This document shows, in pieces, positions 34,737 through 45,205 of a stretch of 64,000 bases of DNA (positions are counted from its first letter, which is position 1; every line of letters starts with the position of its first letter). The notes under the pieces are model-generated. The model was not told the origin of the DNA and did no database searches. It saw only the letters and a program-made list of their open reading frames with translations. Source of the stretch: Immersiella caudata (taxonomy: Eukaryota; Ascomycota; Sordariomycetes; Sordariales; Lasiosphaeriaceae); NCBI GenBank assembly GCA_030512335.1, contig JAULSU010000001.1, positions 620,001-684,000 on the forward strand. The letters run 5' to 3'. Both the position numbers and the translations under genes were made by a program.

Positions 34737-35662
34737 GGGCGGCCTTGGCCATGATGGTTAGGGTAGATTGGCGTAAGACACAGATCGGGACTGGACGGGG
34801 AAGGAAGGGTGTACCTGTGGCTTACGTGCAGCAGGTAAAGTTTGCCCCAGGGCTCCCGGAATGCCGGCCGAACCTGGTCGACTGCCATCGAGTCCTTATC
34901 ATTGATAACTGCACGCTGTTGAACGGGCGAAAGATGTTTTGGAATGCGAACAAGGCCATTGCCCATACAGGTGAGACAGAGTCGATGTCTTGAGGTTCTA
35001 AATACCTACACATTAGAGACACGTGTGTCTTTTCTAAAGCAACCGCTCCTTTCCTCCCAGACAGAGCTTGCATGAACACGCTTTCGTCCACTCCTATGCA
35101 AGTTATGGTAGCAATTCTACAGGGCGTGATTTCCCCTCCCAGTTTTTCTGCCGTCCAATAGACCAACAATTTGCGTGCCCCTGGTGTCGAAATAGAAAGA
35201 TGCGGGGGCTGGACGCTAGGACAACTGGAATGGTGCTGCATCGGGACCTGCAGAAAATGGTCGTTGACCTCCTTTGTGACCGCATCCACACTTGGGTAGG
35301 TAGACACAAATGCAAATGGACAATAATGGGAAAAAGAGAAATGCAGGAGTGGGGAGCTGTGAAAACAAAACAGCACAATTGCAAAAATGTAATAAGGCAA
35401 AATGGCACAAAAATAGACGGGTGGGAGGGAGTCGCTAGAGGAGCGAACCCACAACCCCTTCACCACCAAGCGAAGGGTTCGAATAAACCAATGTCTTGAC
35501 TAACAAGGGCACTCCGGGTGCTACTTCGCTGAAAGTGAGCTGAACTAGTTTGGTAGATAAGGCCCAGGCGGTGCCGGGGGATTCACTGGGGCAAACCACA
35601 TGGGGGTTTCCCAACCCGAGTTCAGATGAAAGCGTCACCACCCGTCCACCCCCTTGGATGAT
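34737..35662. other. Intergenic region between copies B and C
   Basis: Convergent 3' ends of copies B and C. No gene supported. Confidence 0.4.
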
Positions 35663-36649
35663 TCAAACCAGTTCCCGCATGCTCTTGGGGACTGGGAGCT
35701 GTTCGGTAATTCTCAATGGCTGATGTCCACCCTGTGCCCAGCGTTCCTCGTCCTCCCACGGTGGATAGACCTCGATGCCCAAACCCTTCCAACCACTCCA
35801 CCCTTCAGAAATAGGGGGCCTCCCGTTAGCCATCTTCTCTCGCCCCACCTTTATGGTCCAGCGAAAGGCAGGCTCCAGGGTGATCTCTCCGTCATGGAGG
35901 GCCTGCACCAAAATGGTCCAATGCCGCCATATCATCGGTGTACTGCGTGCCTGGTCCAAGGTGATGTCCAAGTGTTGGGGTAAGCGGTGGCGTAGCTTGG
36001 GCATTGGACCGCCCGTATCCTTGTACAGCTGGATGACGGTTCGACTTTCGAATCCGGGTGGGCTGAGGGGAGATGACGGGAGTTCGGGCTGCTAGGATGA
36101 GGACGACGTATGGTGGTAGCTGCGAAGTGTTGGCATTCGTGTTTGCTACATTCGAGATAAGTTAGCTCCCACTTCTTGTACGTGTTGAATTTTACATACC
36201 GGGCACTCCCTGAGGTGCTGCGCCCTGGCCTTCAGCAAACTTGGGGACGCTCTACTTCAGCTTGTTTCCTTGCAGCAATACCTCCTGACAAAACCGACTT
36301 CCCCACATCGTCTATCGCCTCCTTCTCCTTCTCCTTCTCCTTCTCCTTTCTCCTTCTCTCTCTCCTTCTCCTTCTCCTTCTTGGCCTTCTTATCCTTCTT
36401 CAACTTCTTCGCCGATGCTTCGATCCGGACTTTAGCTCGGGCGGCCTCAAGGGCGGTACTTGCGCTGTTTGCCAAGTCCTGCAGCGGTATAGGCGTGTAG
36501 CGGTCCTCAACCCGGACCCCAGCCCTCTGGTCTTCAAAGCTCAGAAATCTGCCAAGGCCGTGTTCTGTGTAGAGGTGGGAATCGCGGTCTTTAGGCAGCC
36601 AACATGTCGGTTCACATTCCATATTTGGCTCAGCCTTGGCTTGATCCAT
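35663..36649 (-). CDS. Inverted member of the same family (copy C), exon joins uncertain
   Basis: On the minus strand an ATG at 36647-36649 opens a hydrophilic frame (MDQAKAEPNMECEPTCWLPK) with a Lys/Glu run (KKLKKDKKAKKEKEKEREKE) over a CTCCTT repeat. The 3' part (about 36090 to TAA/TAG at 35663) reads TVIQLYKDTGGPMPKLRHRL, LDITLDQARSTPMIWRHWTI, LVQALHDGEITLEPAFRWTI and KVGREKM. This aligns residue by residue with the copy B domain. At least one intron must join the two parts; a GTATTG donor near 36269 and an AG near 36088 are possible but unproven. The C-terminal tail (EVYPPWEDEERW) differs from copy B. No nonsense codon is visible inside the domain. Confidence 0.5.
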
Positions 36650-38047
36650 CCTGCTGAGGATTTATCTCGAGATTGGCAAGAGATCGGAGTTTGACTGGGG
36701 GGAATTGAGTCTAGAAGCAAATGGAAACAAATCCAAGATTCATTATCCAATTTTTTCAGGAACTGAGTACAGCGGATGGCTGACGACTGTCTAGAGTCAA
36801 ACCCAGAAGTTGACAAGGACTTTATTGAAAAGTAGGACAAGGCAATCCAGGGGCTCCGAGCAGAGCTACTTTACAGAATCCTTGCTTCCTTTTTGGACCA
36901 GAAACCCGAAGACGACAAAAGATGGGGGCAGTCGCGACTCGTGCCCCCAGCCCTCGGGCGCGAGGAATGGCTCGTGTATAAGTGTGAGGGATGGGACCCA
37001 GGATGATACGTTCGAGCAACAGCTCCGTCGCTTGACAACTGCGTTGAGACTCAAGGTCACTCAAGCACCGGTCAGTCCTAGAGAATGAAGGTGCTTTGAC
37101 AACGAAGAATTGTGTCTGCTTTGTCGTGATCATAGTTTCGTTGCTGTGTGCTTGAAAGTTTCGAAGCCGTGGCTCCTAGCTCTGCAGGAAAATGCCCAGT
37201 CCATTCGAGAGCAGTTCCTTCCTCTGTAGAGGTAGGTCGTTAACGAAGCGACTCGGATTTGGGCCGGAAGGGCGACCCAGTATCCCAATAATTTCTAGGC
37301 ATAAGCCCATCTCAGAAGTCCCGCCAACCCATTTACGAAAGCTAAATTGGAAGGGCGCAACCATGTTCGCAGCGGATCGATCAGAGAGGTAAAAAAAAAA
37401 AAAAAAAAAAAAAAACTAGTGCTGTCCCTCCCGCGCTCGCGTTAGAGTACGAGCTAACCTCTGCATAAGCTCAGCCTGCACTTCAGTCAATTGCACCGCG
37501 CTCGCCACCAACAGCAACAATCCCACGATGTGACCGAGTTGACATTTTGAGTCGAGTAAAAGCAACCTACCGATCTCCCAAACCCGAGAAGCCATCGCCT
37601 ACCGTCCAACCACTGCCATGATCACCCCATGCCGCTTTCCTGTTCCCTCCTTCACCAATCGGAAGCTGCCTGGCGGTTTCCGCGATTGGCCTCAGATCCG
37701 CCCACATGCACCCCTGGCATTGATGTGGTTGGTGAGGGTAGCCGCATGCATGTGGCATTGCAGCGCGAAGCGTGTGTTGGTAGGCCCCCAAGAGGGATAG
37801 CTGCTGCATGGGGGGCCAAGGGGATCGAAAACGCACTGGGTGCTCGGTGTTGATGTTCCCGACCTATCGTCTTATTAATACCCCGCAAGAAGGAAACCTG
37901 AGAACACTGGGCTCCCTCTCTGAGACACTTCTTTCCACTCGAAACCGCCAGTAAACTGCCAGTAAACCGCCGACATCAAGACGCCCAGGCCAAGGTACCG
38001 ACCACTCGTTACCTCGGTATCTAGTTGACTAGTAGCGAGAGGAAAAC
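36650..38047. other. Intergenic region with a 25-base poly-A run
   Basis: No gene supported. A25 lies at 37391-37415. The right end is the methyltransferase 5' flank. Confidence 0.45.
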
Positions 38048-39387
38048 ATGGCCAGTGACGAACCCGGACAACGATCGTCACCTCCCAAATCGTCCCCGAC
38101 GACCGATCAACCCCCCATTCCCGCATCCGAACAAGGTGGCGACGCAGAATCGGCCCTCGGTGAAGACCTGGCTGACTCGACGGCCTCTATCACATCGTCC
38201 ATCGTCCAGTATCGAACCCTACACGGTCGGACATATCACAGCGAGCGAGGCAATGCGCTGTACTGGTAAACATATCGAATGACTGTCTTTGGCGAATGAC
38301 TGATGCAGCGTCCGCAGGGGAAGCAACGACGAGCGACAGAGTGAGGCGTTGGATATAAAGTAGGAAGAATAGACCACGACTTCGAGCAGCGACAGCACTA
38401 ACCACATCGTCAGCCACCACGCCCAAACTCTCGCCATCGGGGGCAAGCTATATCTCGCGCCTCTCAAAAAGGACAAGATCAAAAAGGTTCTCGACGTAGG
38501 AACCGGTACAGGCATATGGGCCATGTGCGTGAACCCAGCTATCCCTTGGAACCCAACAACTCATATCATCTACCTAGCGACTTCGGGGACGAATTCCCCA
38601 ACGCTGAAATCATCGGCACCGACATCTCGCCCATCCAACCCAGTTGGGTTCCTCCCAATGTCCGCTTGTACGTTCTCGCCCGAGCCCAGCCCAAGATTTG
38701 TCTATCTTGTAGCTATAAATGTAGTCTAACATCGTCCCCCTTTCAGCGAAATCGAAGACTGCTGCCAACCCTGGACCTTCCCTTCCAACCACTTCGACTT
38801 CATCCACATCCGCGGCCTCGTGGGTAGCATTGACGACTGGAACGCCCTCTTCAAGCGCGCCTACGACAGCCTGAAACCCGGCGGCTGGTTCCAAAGCTAC
38901 GAGCCCTCGCCCGTGTGGGAGACTGACGACGGCCCTGCCCTCCCGAAGGATTCAGCGCTGTACCAGTGGGGCACCATCTGTACGGGGTGGGGTGCTAAGG
39001 CTGGGCGGAGCTTTACGGTTGTTGCAGATGGGGTGCAGAGGGTGGCGATGGAGGCGGCGGGGTTTGTGGATGTTGATGAAGTTAATACCAAGGTTGGTTT
39101 CTTCTCCCCCTGACCCCTTTTGTTGTGTGGAGACTGAGATGGAAACGATGTAGCAACCCATCGGGAAGTGGCCCGCCGAGGTAGCCATGAAAGAGCGCGG
39201 GGAGTTTGTGCGTGTCTGGCTGGAGCAGGACGCAGAGGGGCTTATGTTGTTCATTACGGGCGCCATGGGGTGGTCAAAGGAGGAGGTTGTGGTTTTTCTA
39301 GCCAAGTTCCGGCGGGAGGTGCGGTCTGGTAAGTATCATCCGTATTACAGGAACAAGATTATTTGGGGGAGGAAGCCAGAGGCTTGA
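38048..39387 (+). CDS. SAM-dependent methyltransferase, LaeA-like family
   Basis: Six exons (38048-38265, 38318-38359, 38414-38524, 38578-38667, 38747-39092, 39154-39387) give 346 residues with every junction in frame. A disordered N-terminus precedes YHSERGNALYWGSNDERQSE and LDINHHAQTLAIGGKLYLAP. Motif I is VLDVGTGTGIWA, then EIIGTDISPIQPSWVPPNV, FDFIHIRGLVGSIDDW and LKPGGWFQSYE. This is the family of LaeA/Llm proteins, found both as global regulators and as tailoring enzymes of secondary metabolism. Exon 2 is only 42 bases. The gene ends 209 bases from the 3' end of the nitrilase gene, tail to tail. Nothing shows which substrate it methylates. Confidence 0.88.
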
Positions 39388-39596
39388 GGCACTCGATCTG
39401 TGTTAAATTTGATTGGGTAGATTCTGATTGCAATGTGGATGACCTGCCGAGTTATATCATTTTGAGGTTGAGCCCCGAGCACATATGTATCGCATCCTTG
39501 CCTCATACCTGGCTCACTTTATCTGAGCTATTCCAAACTGTAGACTTCCCCTCCCTTTTATTTTGCCGTGTGGATGGTCGAGGACACACAAAACCC

Positions 39597-40587
39597 TCAT
39601 CCAGTCATCACACACTTCAACGCCCCTCCCCCCCCAGGATTAGCATCCGGAACCTCCGCCTCCCCCTCATACCTCCTCTTCCCATCCCCCCTAACCTTGT
39701 ACACCTCCTCCGCATACCTCACAACCCCAAAGTCAATCTCAGTCACCACCTCTCCCTCCTCCTCCACCCCAATCTCCCCAACCCGCCCCAGAACCGGCAT
39801 CGCAACCTGACTCCTTCCAAACGCATTACACAACACAACCGCACACGTATTCTCAAACGCCCTCGCCACCGCGACCCCATCCAAAAACGCAATCTCCGAG
39901 TCTGGGTTAAGCCTCTTTGTGTGCGCGTTCACCTCCCTAAGATGCCACCAAGCGGGGACAATCACTAACTCCGCGCCGCCGAGGATAGTAAGCTCGCGAA
40001 AGGGCTCGGGGAAGGCAAAGTCCCAGCAGATTAGCAATCCTGCACGGATGGTGTGCTCTGTGCCTTGAATCGGCAGATCGAATGCTTGGTGAGGAGCAGG
40101 GGCGCTGGGTGTGAGGACGTCGCGCTCGGGATGCCATAGGTTGCGCTTTTGGTAGGAGGTGAGAATCTCGCCTGTGCCGGCGGCGATGAGGTATGTCATG
40201 TTGCGGAGTTCAGTGGGGTTTTCGGAAGGGTGATGCGTGATGATGGTTCCGGGGACGATGTGGATGTTGAGATCCTTTGCGAGCTGTTGGTACCTGGGGA
40301 GGTAGGATTCGGCATGTCGGCAGGAGTCTTTGAAGGTGGGGTGATTGGGGGCCCAGGAGGTGAGGTGGTATTCGGGGAGGACGATGAGGTGGGAGTGGTG
40401 CTCAATGGCGGCGGCGCGGATTTTGCTGCAAGCGGTCGCGAAGTTTGTCTCGGGGTCGCATGTCTATTCTTCTGTCAGGGATGGTTGATCAAGGGGTATT
40501 GCGGTCTCTTGCCTTGGGCTGGAACTGGGCGACCGAGATCTTGAGTTTCGGGGCAGGGATGATGTCATCGGGTGGGGGCTTCGCCAT
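39597..40587 (-). CDS. Carbon-nitrogen hydrolase (nitrilase superfamily) with a GC-AG intron
   Basis: Complement of 40513-40587 joined to 39597-40463 gives 313 residues. The catalytic triad is visible: Glu56 in LIVLPEYHLT, Lys131 in YQKRNLWHPERD, Cys171 in AGLLICWDFAFPEPF. Members hydrolyse nitriles, amides or carbamoyl groups; GLLICWDFAFPE favours an amidase or carbamoylase over a true nitrilase. The intron (40464-40512) begins GCAAGA and ends ATAG. No GT donor exists in the interval, so a GC-AG intron is the only way to join MAKPPPDDIIPAPKLKISVA to the rest. It is cytosolic, with no targeting signal. Confidence 0.85.
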
Positions 40588-41019
40588 GTTCAAATCCTGG
40601 GTTTCGGTCATTTTTTCTGACAAAGTGGTGTTCAGCTGGCTCTCAAGTTTCGCGCTGCTTTGGCAGTTTTAATAGAATGCGGCTCTTTTGATCTTGGATG
40701 GTTGTAGATGCACGGGTTGTGTGGGTGTTTGTTGGAGCGGCAGCGTCGTGGAGGCAACCACTGCGTCACTGTAGCCTGCAGCTGTGATTCGCCCGCTCTG
40801 GTCACCTGCATGCCTAGCTTCATGCAAATCCTCTCAGCTTCAGATATTTCATCTCGAAGATAGCCATTCTGAACCGCTACCTGACTTCTCCTTTCTCTTG
40901 ATCTGATCTCAAGTTTTTGCATCGTCATTCCCGCTCAACTGCGACAGTCCGGTTCAGGCAGACTCGACACCGCTACGGGACCCCCCCAAAAGTGGACCCC
41001 GCTCCGACCCCGCCCGAGA
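40588..41019. other. Bidirectional intergenic region
   Basis: Divergent starts of the nitrilase (minus) and the two-TM gene (plus) share these 432 bases, so promoters may overlap. No gene seen. Confidence 0.45.
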
Positions 41020-42015
41020 ATGGGCGCACAACCGGCAAGGCTCTCGCCGCCATTCTCGCAAAAGACCACTTCGACGCCGAGTGGAGAACCCGTCAGAGTC
41101 ATCCACCCCGCAGCCATACCCGTCGTCGATGACCTCGTCCGACCCGTCGATGATCTCAAAACCTACCTCCAAGCCGACCTCGTCCCGCACAAGCTCGACT
41201 TCATCTACAGGCATCTCCACCTCGCTGGGCGGCCCCGCTTCGCGCGCCCGCTTCACCGCCAAAAGCTCCTGGGCCGAACCATCACCATCACCGAGGACGT
41301 CAGCGAGCACCTGGTCTGGCACCACTCCCGCATCTTCATCAAGCCGCTGCCGGCGTACCTCCTCGACCACGGCTTCTGGACAGACAACCTCTGCGAGGAC
41401 CTCAACCTGCACCAGGCTGCATGCGGGTTCCTCCTCTCTTACGCATGGCTGGTGAGCAGGGAGAGCGACTTCCGCCTGGCGCGCGACGAGATGCATCTGC
41501 TTCCAAACGCGCTAGAATGGGAAACCTGGGCAGCCTTCATGACAAGCTTCACTGGCCACATCGACACCAAAACCCTTCACCAGGTAGCTCGACGGTACGA
41601 GTACGGCGAGCTACGGCTATCGCGGCTGAACAAGATCTACCGCTACATGCCCATCGCCTTCTCCACCAAGAATTTCGTCGCAGGTTTCCTCTCCCCCTCG
41701 ACATGGTACCAGGAACTCTTCCGGCAGAGCTTCGGATGGCTGCTGGCGGTGTTTGCGTTCTTTTCGGTGTCGCTGTCGGGATTGCAGGTCGGGCTGGCTA
41801 CTAACCACCTCGGGCAGGATGGCGATTTCCACGAGGCGTCGTATGGGTTCACGGTCTTTTCTCTGGTGACTTTGGCGGCGTCGGTGGTTGCGATGATGTT
41901 TACGTGGGTGTTGCTGACAATGTATCATTTTACTACTTCGGAGTTGTATCACCATCGGGTGCAGTCGTGGAGGAGGAAGAGGAGGAGGGAGATGGAGGGT
42001 GGTGGGGAGATGTGA
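41020..42015 (+). CDS. Two-TM fungal protein, probably DUF6601
   Basis: A single 331-codon frame from ATG to TGA. A soluble N-terminal region contains LKTYLQADLVPHKLDFIYRH and IFIKPLPAYLLDHGFW, followed by SFTGHIDTKTLHQVARRYEYGELRLSRLNKIYR. Two membrane helices lie near residues 243-265 (FGWLLAVFAFFSVSLSGLQV) and 283-308 (FTVFSLVTLAASVVAMMFTW). The C-terminus is basic (RRKRRRE). The IFIKPLP-YLLD-FW signature is what I recall of the fungal family DUF6601; this was not checked. The function is unknown. Intact. Confidence 0.75.
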   Translation: MGAQPARLSPPFSQKTTSTPSGEPVRVIHPAAIPVVDDLVRPVDDLKTYLQADLVPHKLDFIYRHLHLAGRPRFARPLHRQKLLGRTITITEDVSEHLVWHHSRIFIKPLPAYLLDHGFWTDNLCEDLNLHQAACGFLLSYAWLVSRESDFRLARDEMHLLPNALEWETWAAFMTSFTGHIDTKTLHQVARRYEYGELRLSRLNKIYRYMPIAFSTKNFVAGFLSPSTWYQELFRQSFGWLLAVFAFFSVSLSGLQVGLATNHLGQDGDFHEASYGFTVFSLVTLAASVVAMMFTWVLLTMYHFTTSELYHHRVQSWRRKRRREMEGGGEM

Positions 42016-42261
42016 TGGACGGTGACAATGCATTGTTTTTCCATGAGAATTCTCGAGTGTCATGAACAAAAGCCGACGGATGGCCCCGCTTGACTAGCGC
42101 CTTGGCAAGAGGGCAGGGCCCGCACGGACCAGACTGCTACAGAGGCTGCCGTGCGGGGTTGAGGGGGCTATCTTCAGGGATGAAGCCCGGCTTCAGCCGC
42201 AACTCTCGCTCGAGCTCCATCCAACCGATAATGCGGCATCTAAAATCCGGATCTGCCCAGC

Positions 42262-44260
42262 ATGAGGCTCCTCAACACGCGCACGCTCGAGCTCGAGTAT
42301 TTTCCAGCAGAAGAGAAGCCCCCATACGCCATTCTTTCGCACACTTGGGGAACTGAGGAGGTTTTGTTCGAGGACGCTCGCGATGGAGCTGCCAAGCTTC
42401 GCGCCTGTCTGAAGAAGGGTCTCGCGAAAGTTCTCAAGACCGCCGAGCTAGCGCTTGCCGGCGGCTACCACTATGCCTGGATCGACACATGCTGCATCGA
42501 CAAATCGAGCAGCGCCGAGCTGTCTGAAGCGATCAACTCCATGTTCTCTTGGTATCGCCAATCCAGCGTCTGTTATGCCTTCCTCGAGGACTACGTCCAT
42601 GGCAAAAGCAACCTTGGGAACAGCCGCTGGTTTACTCGAGGTTGGACTCTGCAGGAGCTTATCGCTCCATTTGACGTCCGGTTTTACGATTCCTCCTGGT
42701 TCATGTTTGGTGACCGCCTGCGGCTGTCTTCTAGAATTTCGAAAATCACGTCGATTGATCTGCTCATTCTGTGCCACACGTTCACCCCGAACGAAGATTG
42801 CACCGAGTGGCGCGGGCACCCCCCCAGGGCACATCCTGGCGCTCCGTGTAACCTCTGCCGCGAAGAATCATCGATACGTCTTTTCCAGTCCTATAGCGTC
42901 AGCAATAAGATGTCCTGGGCCGCGCATCGGGAGACTACACGAGTGGAAGACATCGCGTATTGTTTGATGGGGATCTTTGATGTCAACATGCCTCTGCTTT
43001 ACGGAGAAGGAATCAAAGCATTTCGCCGCTTACAAGAGGAAATTGTCCGCCGTTGCAATGACCAGACCATTCTCGCCTGGAGGCGAGAAGACTTCGCTGG
43101 CGAGGACCTGAAACAATCTTGACGATCGTCACTCTTCGCTTATCACCCGACCCAATTCCTAGCAGGCAGTTCCTTCAGCCCTGTACACTCGCTTATGGCC
43201 GAACACTCTATCGCCATCTCCAGCACCGGGATCGAGATGGACGTTTACGTGGTCTGTTGCAGGTTGCAATCATCCAGCCCAGAGCTCTTATCACCAAACC
43301 TAGGGGCGCATTCGCAAGAGGCTTGGCTGGCGGTGCTCAATTGCAGCCACGACAACGAACTATTCTCGTCACCAGCTCTCCTGTTGGAAAGGACGGGTCC
43401 GGGCGATAGGTTCTGTCGTCGGTGCTTCGACCACCCCTTCAGCCGATGTCAGTACGTCATCATCAACGCGAACCGTACATCATGCACTTTCAAGGCTGAA
43501 TCCCGGAATGGCAAGTATCCCGCCTTGCATTTTATTCTTTTCAGAGCACCAATGGAGGACGAAACTGACCTACATGGCTTGAAATTCAGGGGACCGACTG
43601 GTCATCGACTTTGACCCCACACAACTCAAGAGACGCAGGATTATCTTCTATGAACCCGAGAAGGTCACCAGCGTCTATTTGCCGAAATCGGAGTTTTCGC
43701 TAGTGTGTTGTCCCCAATTATCGAAGTATCGGCTATGGCGGTGCGCTGTGCCCTCCACCTCGCCCAGTTTGGCCGCTGACCTCAAGGGCCAGACGTTACC
43801 ATTCTGCTGGAGATCTCAAGAAGGTCGAGGGCTGTACAGTAAGATGGTATACGGCGCCGCGACTGTTTCGGATGGAGCGAACAACGGAGTGTTTATATTG
43901 TGGGGTGTCTGGTACCCCAAGACTGACATGATGCGGCTTGCTTTCATGGATCCTGTTGGCTGGCGGTCAGACAAGGCTCTCCTCTTTTGCGAAGTCTACC
44001 CTCTCTCTGGCCACCAACTTTTGTGCGATAACACCCTCCCGGACCGCCGCTGGATTGCTAAGCTCATCGATGCCGTTTCGGGACGCGATGAATTAGTCAA
44101 GTGGGTCACTCCCGAAGTGCCCAGAACATCATTCAAGACGTGTCAACAGCGGCTCGAGCTGGGGGGTACAGGTGAGACGATCCAGGTGGTCGCCGAAGTG
44201 TCCACGAGGGAATTCCTTCGGAGATCTATGGTTCACATCCAAATCTCTCTCAGCTTATGA
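42262..44260 (+). CDS. HET-domain protein (HET-E-like) with one in-frame TGA
   Basis: Join 42262-43510 and 43590-44260 closes as 640 codons. The N-terminal HET domain is complete: PPYAILSHTWG, WIDTCCIDKSS, WFTRGWTLQELIAP, MSWAAHRETTRVEDIAYCLM, MPLLYGEG. Codon 287 is TGA (43120-43122), just after RREDFAGEDLKQS. The frame continues RSSLFAYHPTQFLAGSSFSP, normal for this family, to TGA at 44258-44260. The intron starts G|GCAAGT, a consensus GC-AG donor; a GT donor at 43515 would give the wrong frame. HET proteins trigger cell death when incompatible hyphae fuse. The stop truncates the C-terminal part but leaves the HET module, so a 286-residue HET-only protein may be made. Confidence 0.8.
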
Positions 44261-45205
44261 GATGCGCCGACGAACGAACTCGCGCTTTTCTCAGACCATC
44301 TACCAACCTAGCGACAAGGATTCGTCAAGAACTGCGCCAGGCCCGCCAGGGAACTAGCTGGTGTGGTGACGAAGGTTGGGACACGCCACTGGCGGGACCA
44401 GCTGACGCAGCAATTAAGCGCCATCTGCGGCATGTCCGGACACAAGTGGTACCTTTGATCACGTGTGGTTGCCGCCATGGGGTCCCCTAGCCTGATGGCG
44501 TTTGCGCGGGGGCGCCTCGTTGTCAGTCAGGCTCAACAAGCGGCTCAAATCTCAGGAATGCCCCCCGCGCATCGACAGTGTCTGTCTCCTATTCTCTCCT
44601 CACCGCCGCACCAGTGCGCCAGATTTTATCAGACAAGCCAACTCTTTCAGGGGCACAGCATAGCACACGATGGATCCGGAGCTGTGGCATCGACATGATC
44701 CCATTGACCTTCCTGTACGATGCCCTCATCGCCGACAGCTTTAGGGTTACAGTCGCACATTAGGCCATTCTCTTAGCTTGCACGATACCGACCGGCGACT
44801 CAGACACCTCCAACTCGAATAGGGGTCTCGGAAGCATGACACCAAGGAGCTGTCAACTTGACAGCGCCCGCCGATGGACAGCGCTCCTTCATGCTTGCGG
44901 AGTCTCAGGCCCGGCGTCTCCGTTTCTCCCGAGTCTGTTCTTGACTGGTCTCGAGACTGCGGTCCAACATCTGTTGGGCCAGGCTAACGATAGCACGCCG
45001 GAGTGTTGATTGAATCGTGCCCCCCTCCCCTTCAATCCCACAGGGCGAGGCCCTAAAGAACCCCTGAACCAACGCCCGCAGGTTGCTTCATAAGGAAGGG
45101 AAAGGATGCGTCTTTCCCAAAATACTCCTCTGACCCAGCACACACTCTTCTGAGTCCTCTTCACCGTTGCATCCCCTGTATATCCCGTCAGAACCCACAT
45201 CAGCC
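44261..45205. other. Intergenic region
   Basis: No gene supported; several short non-ATG frames only. Confidence 0.4.

Noticed and set aside
35400..35480. tRNA-like sequence (GGTTCGAA words near a GTGGTGAAGG string)
   Set aside because: Neither strand folds into acceptor, anticodon and T arms; the A-box and B-box-like words are too close together.
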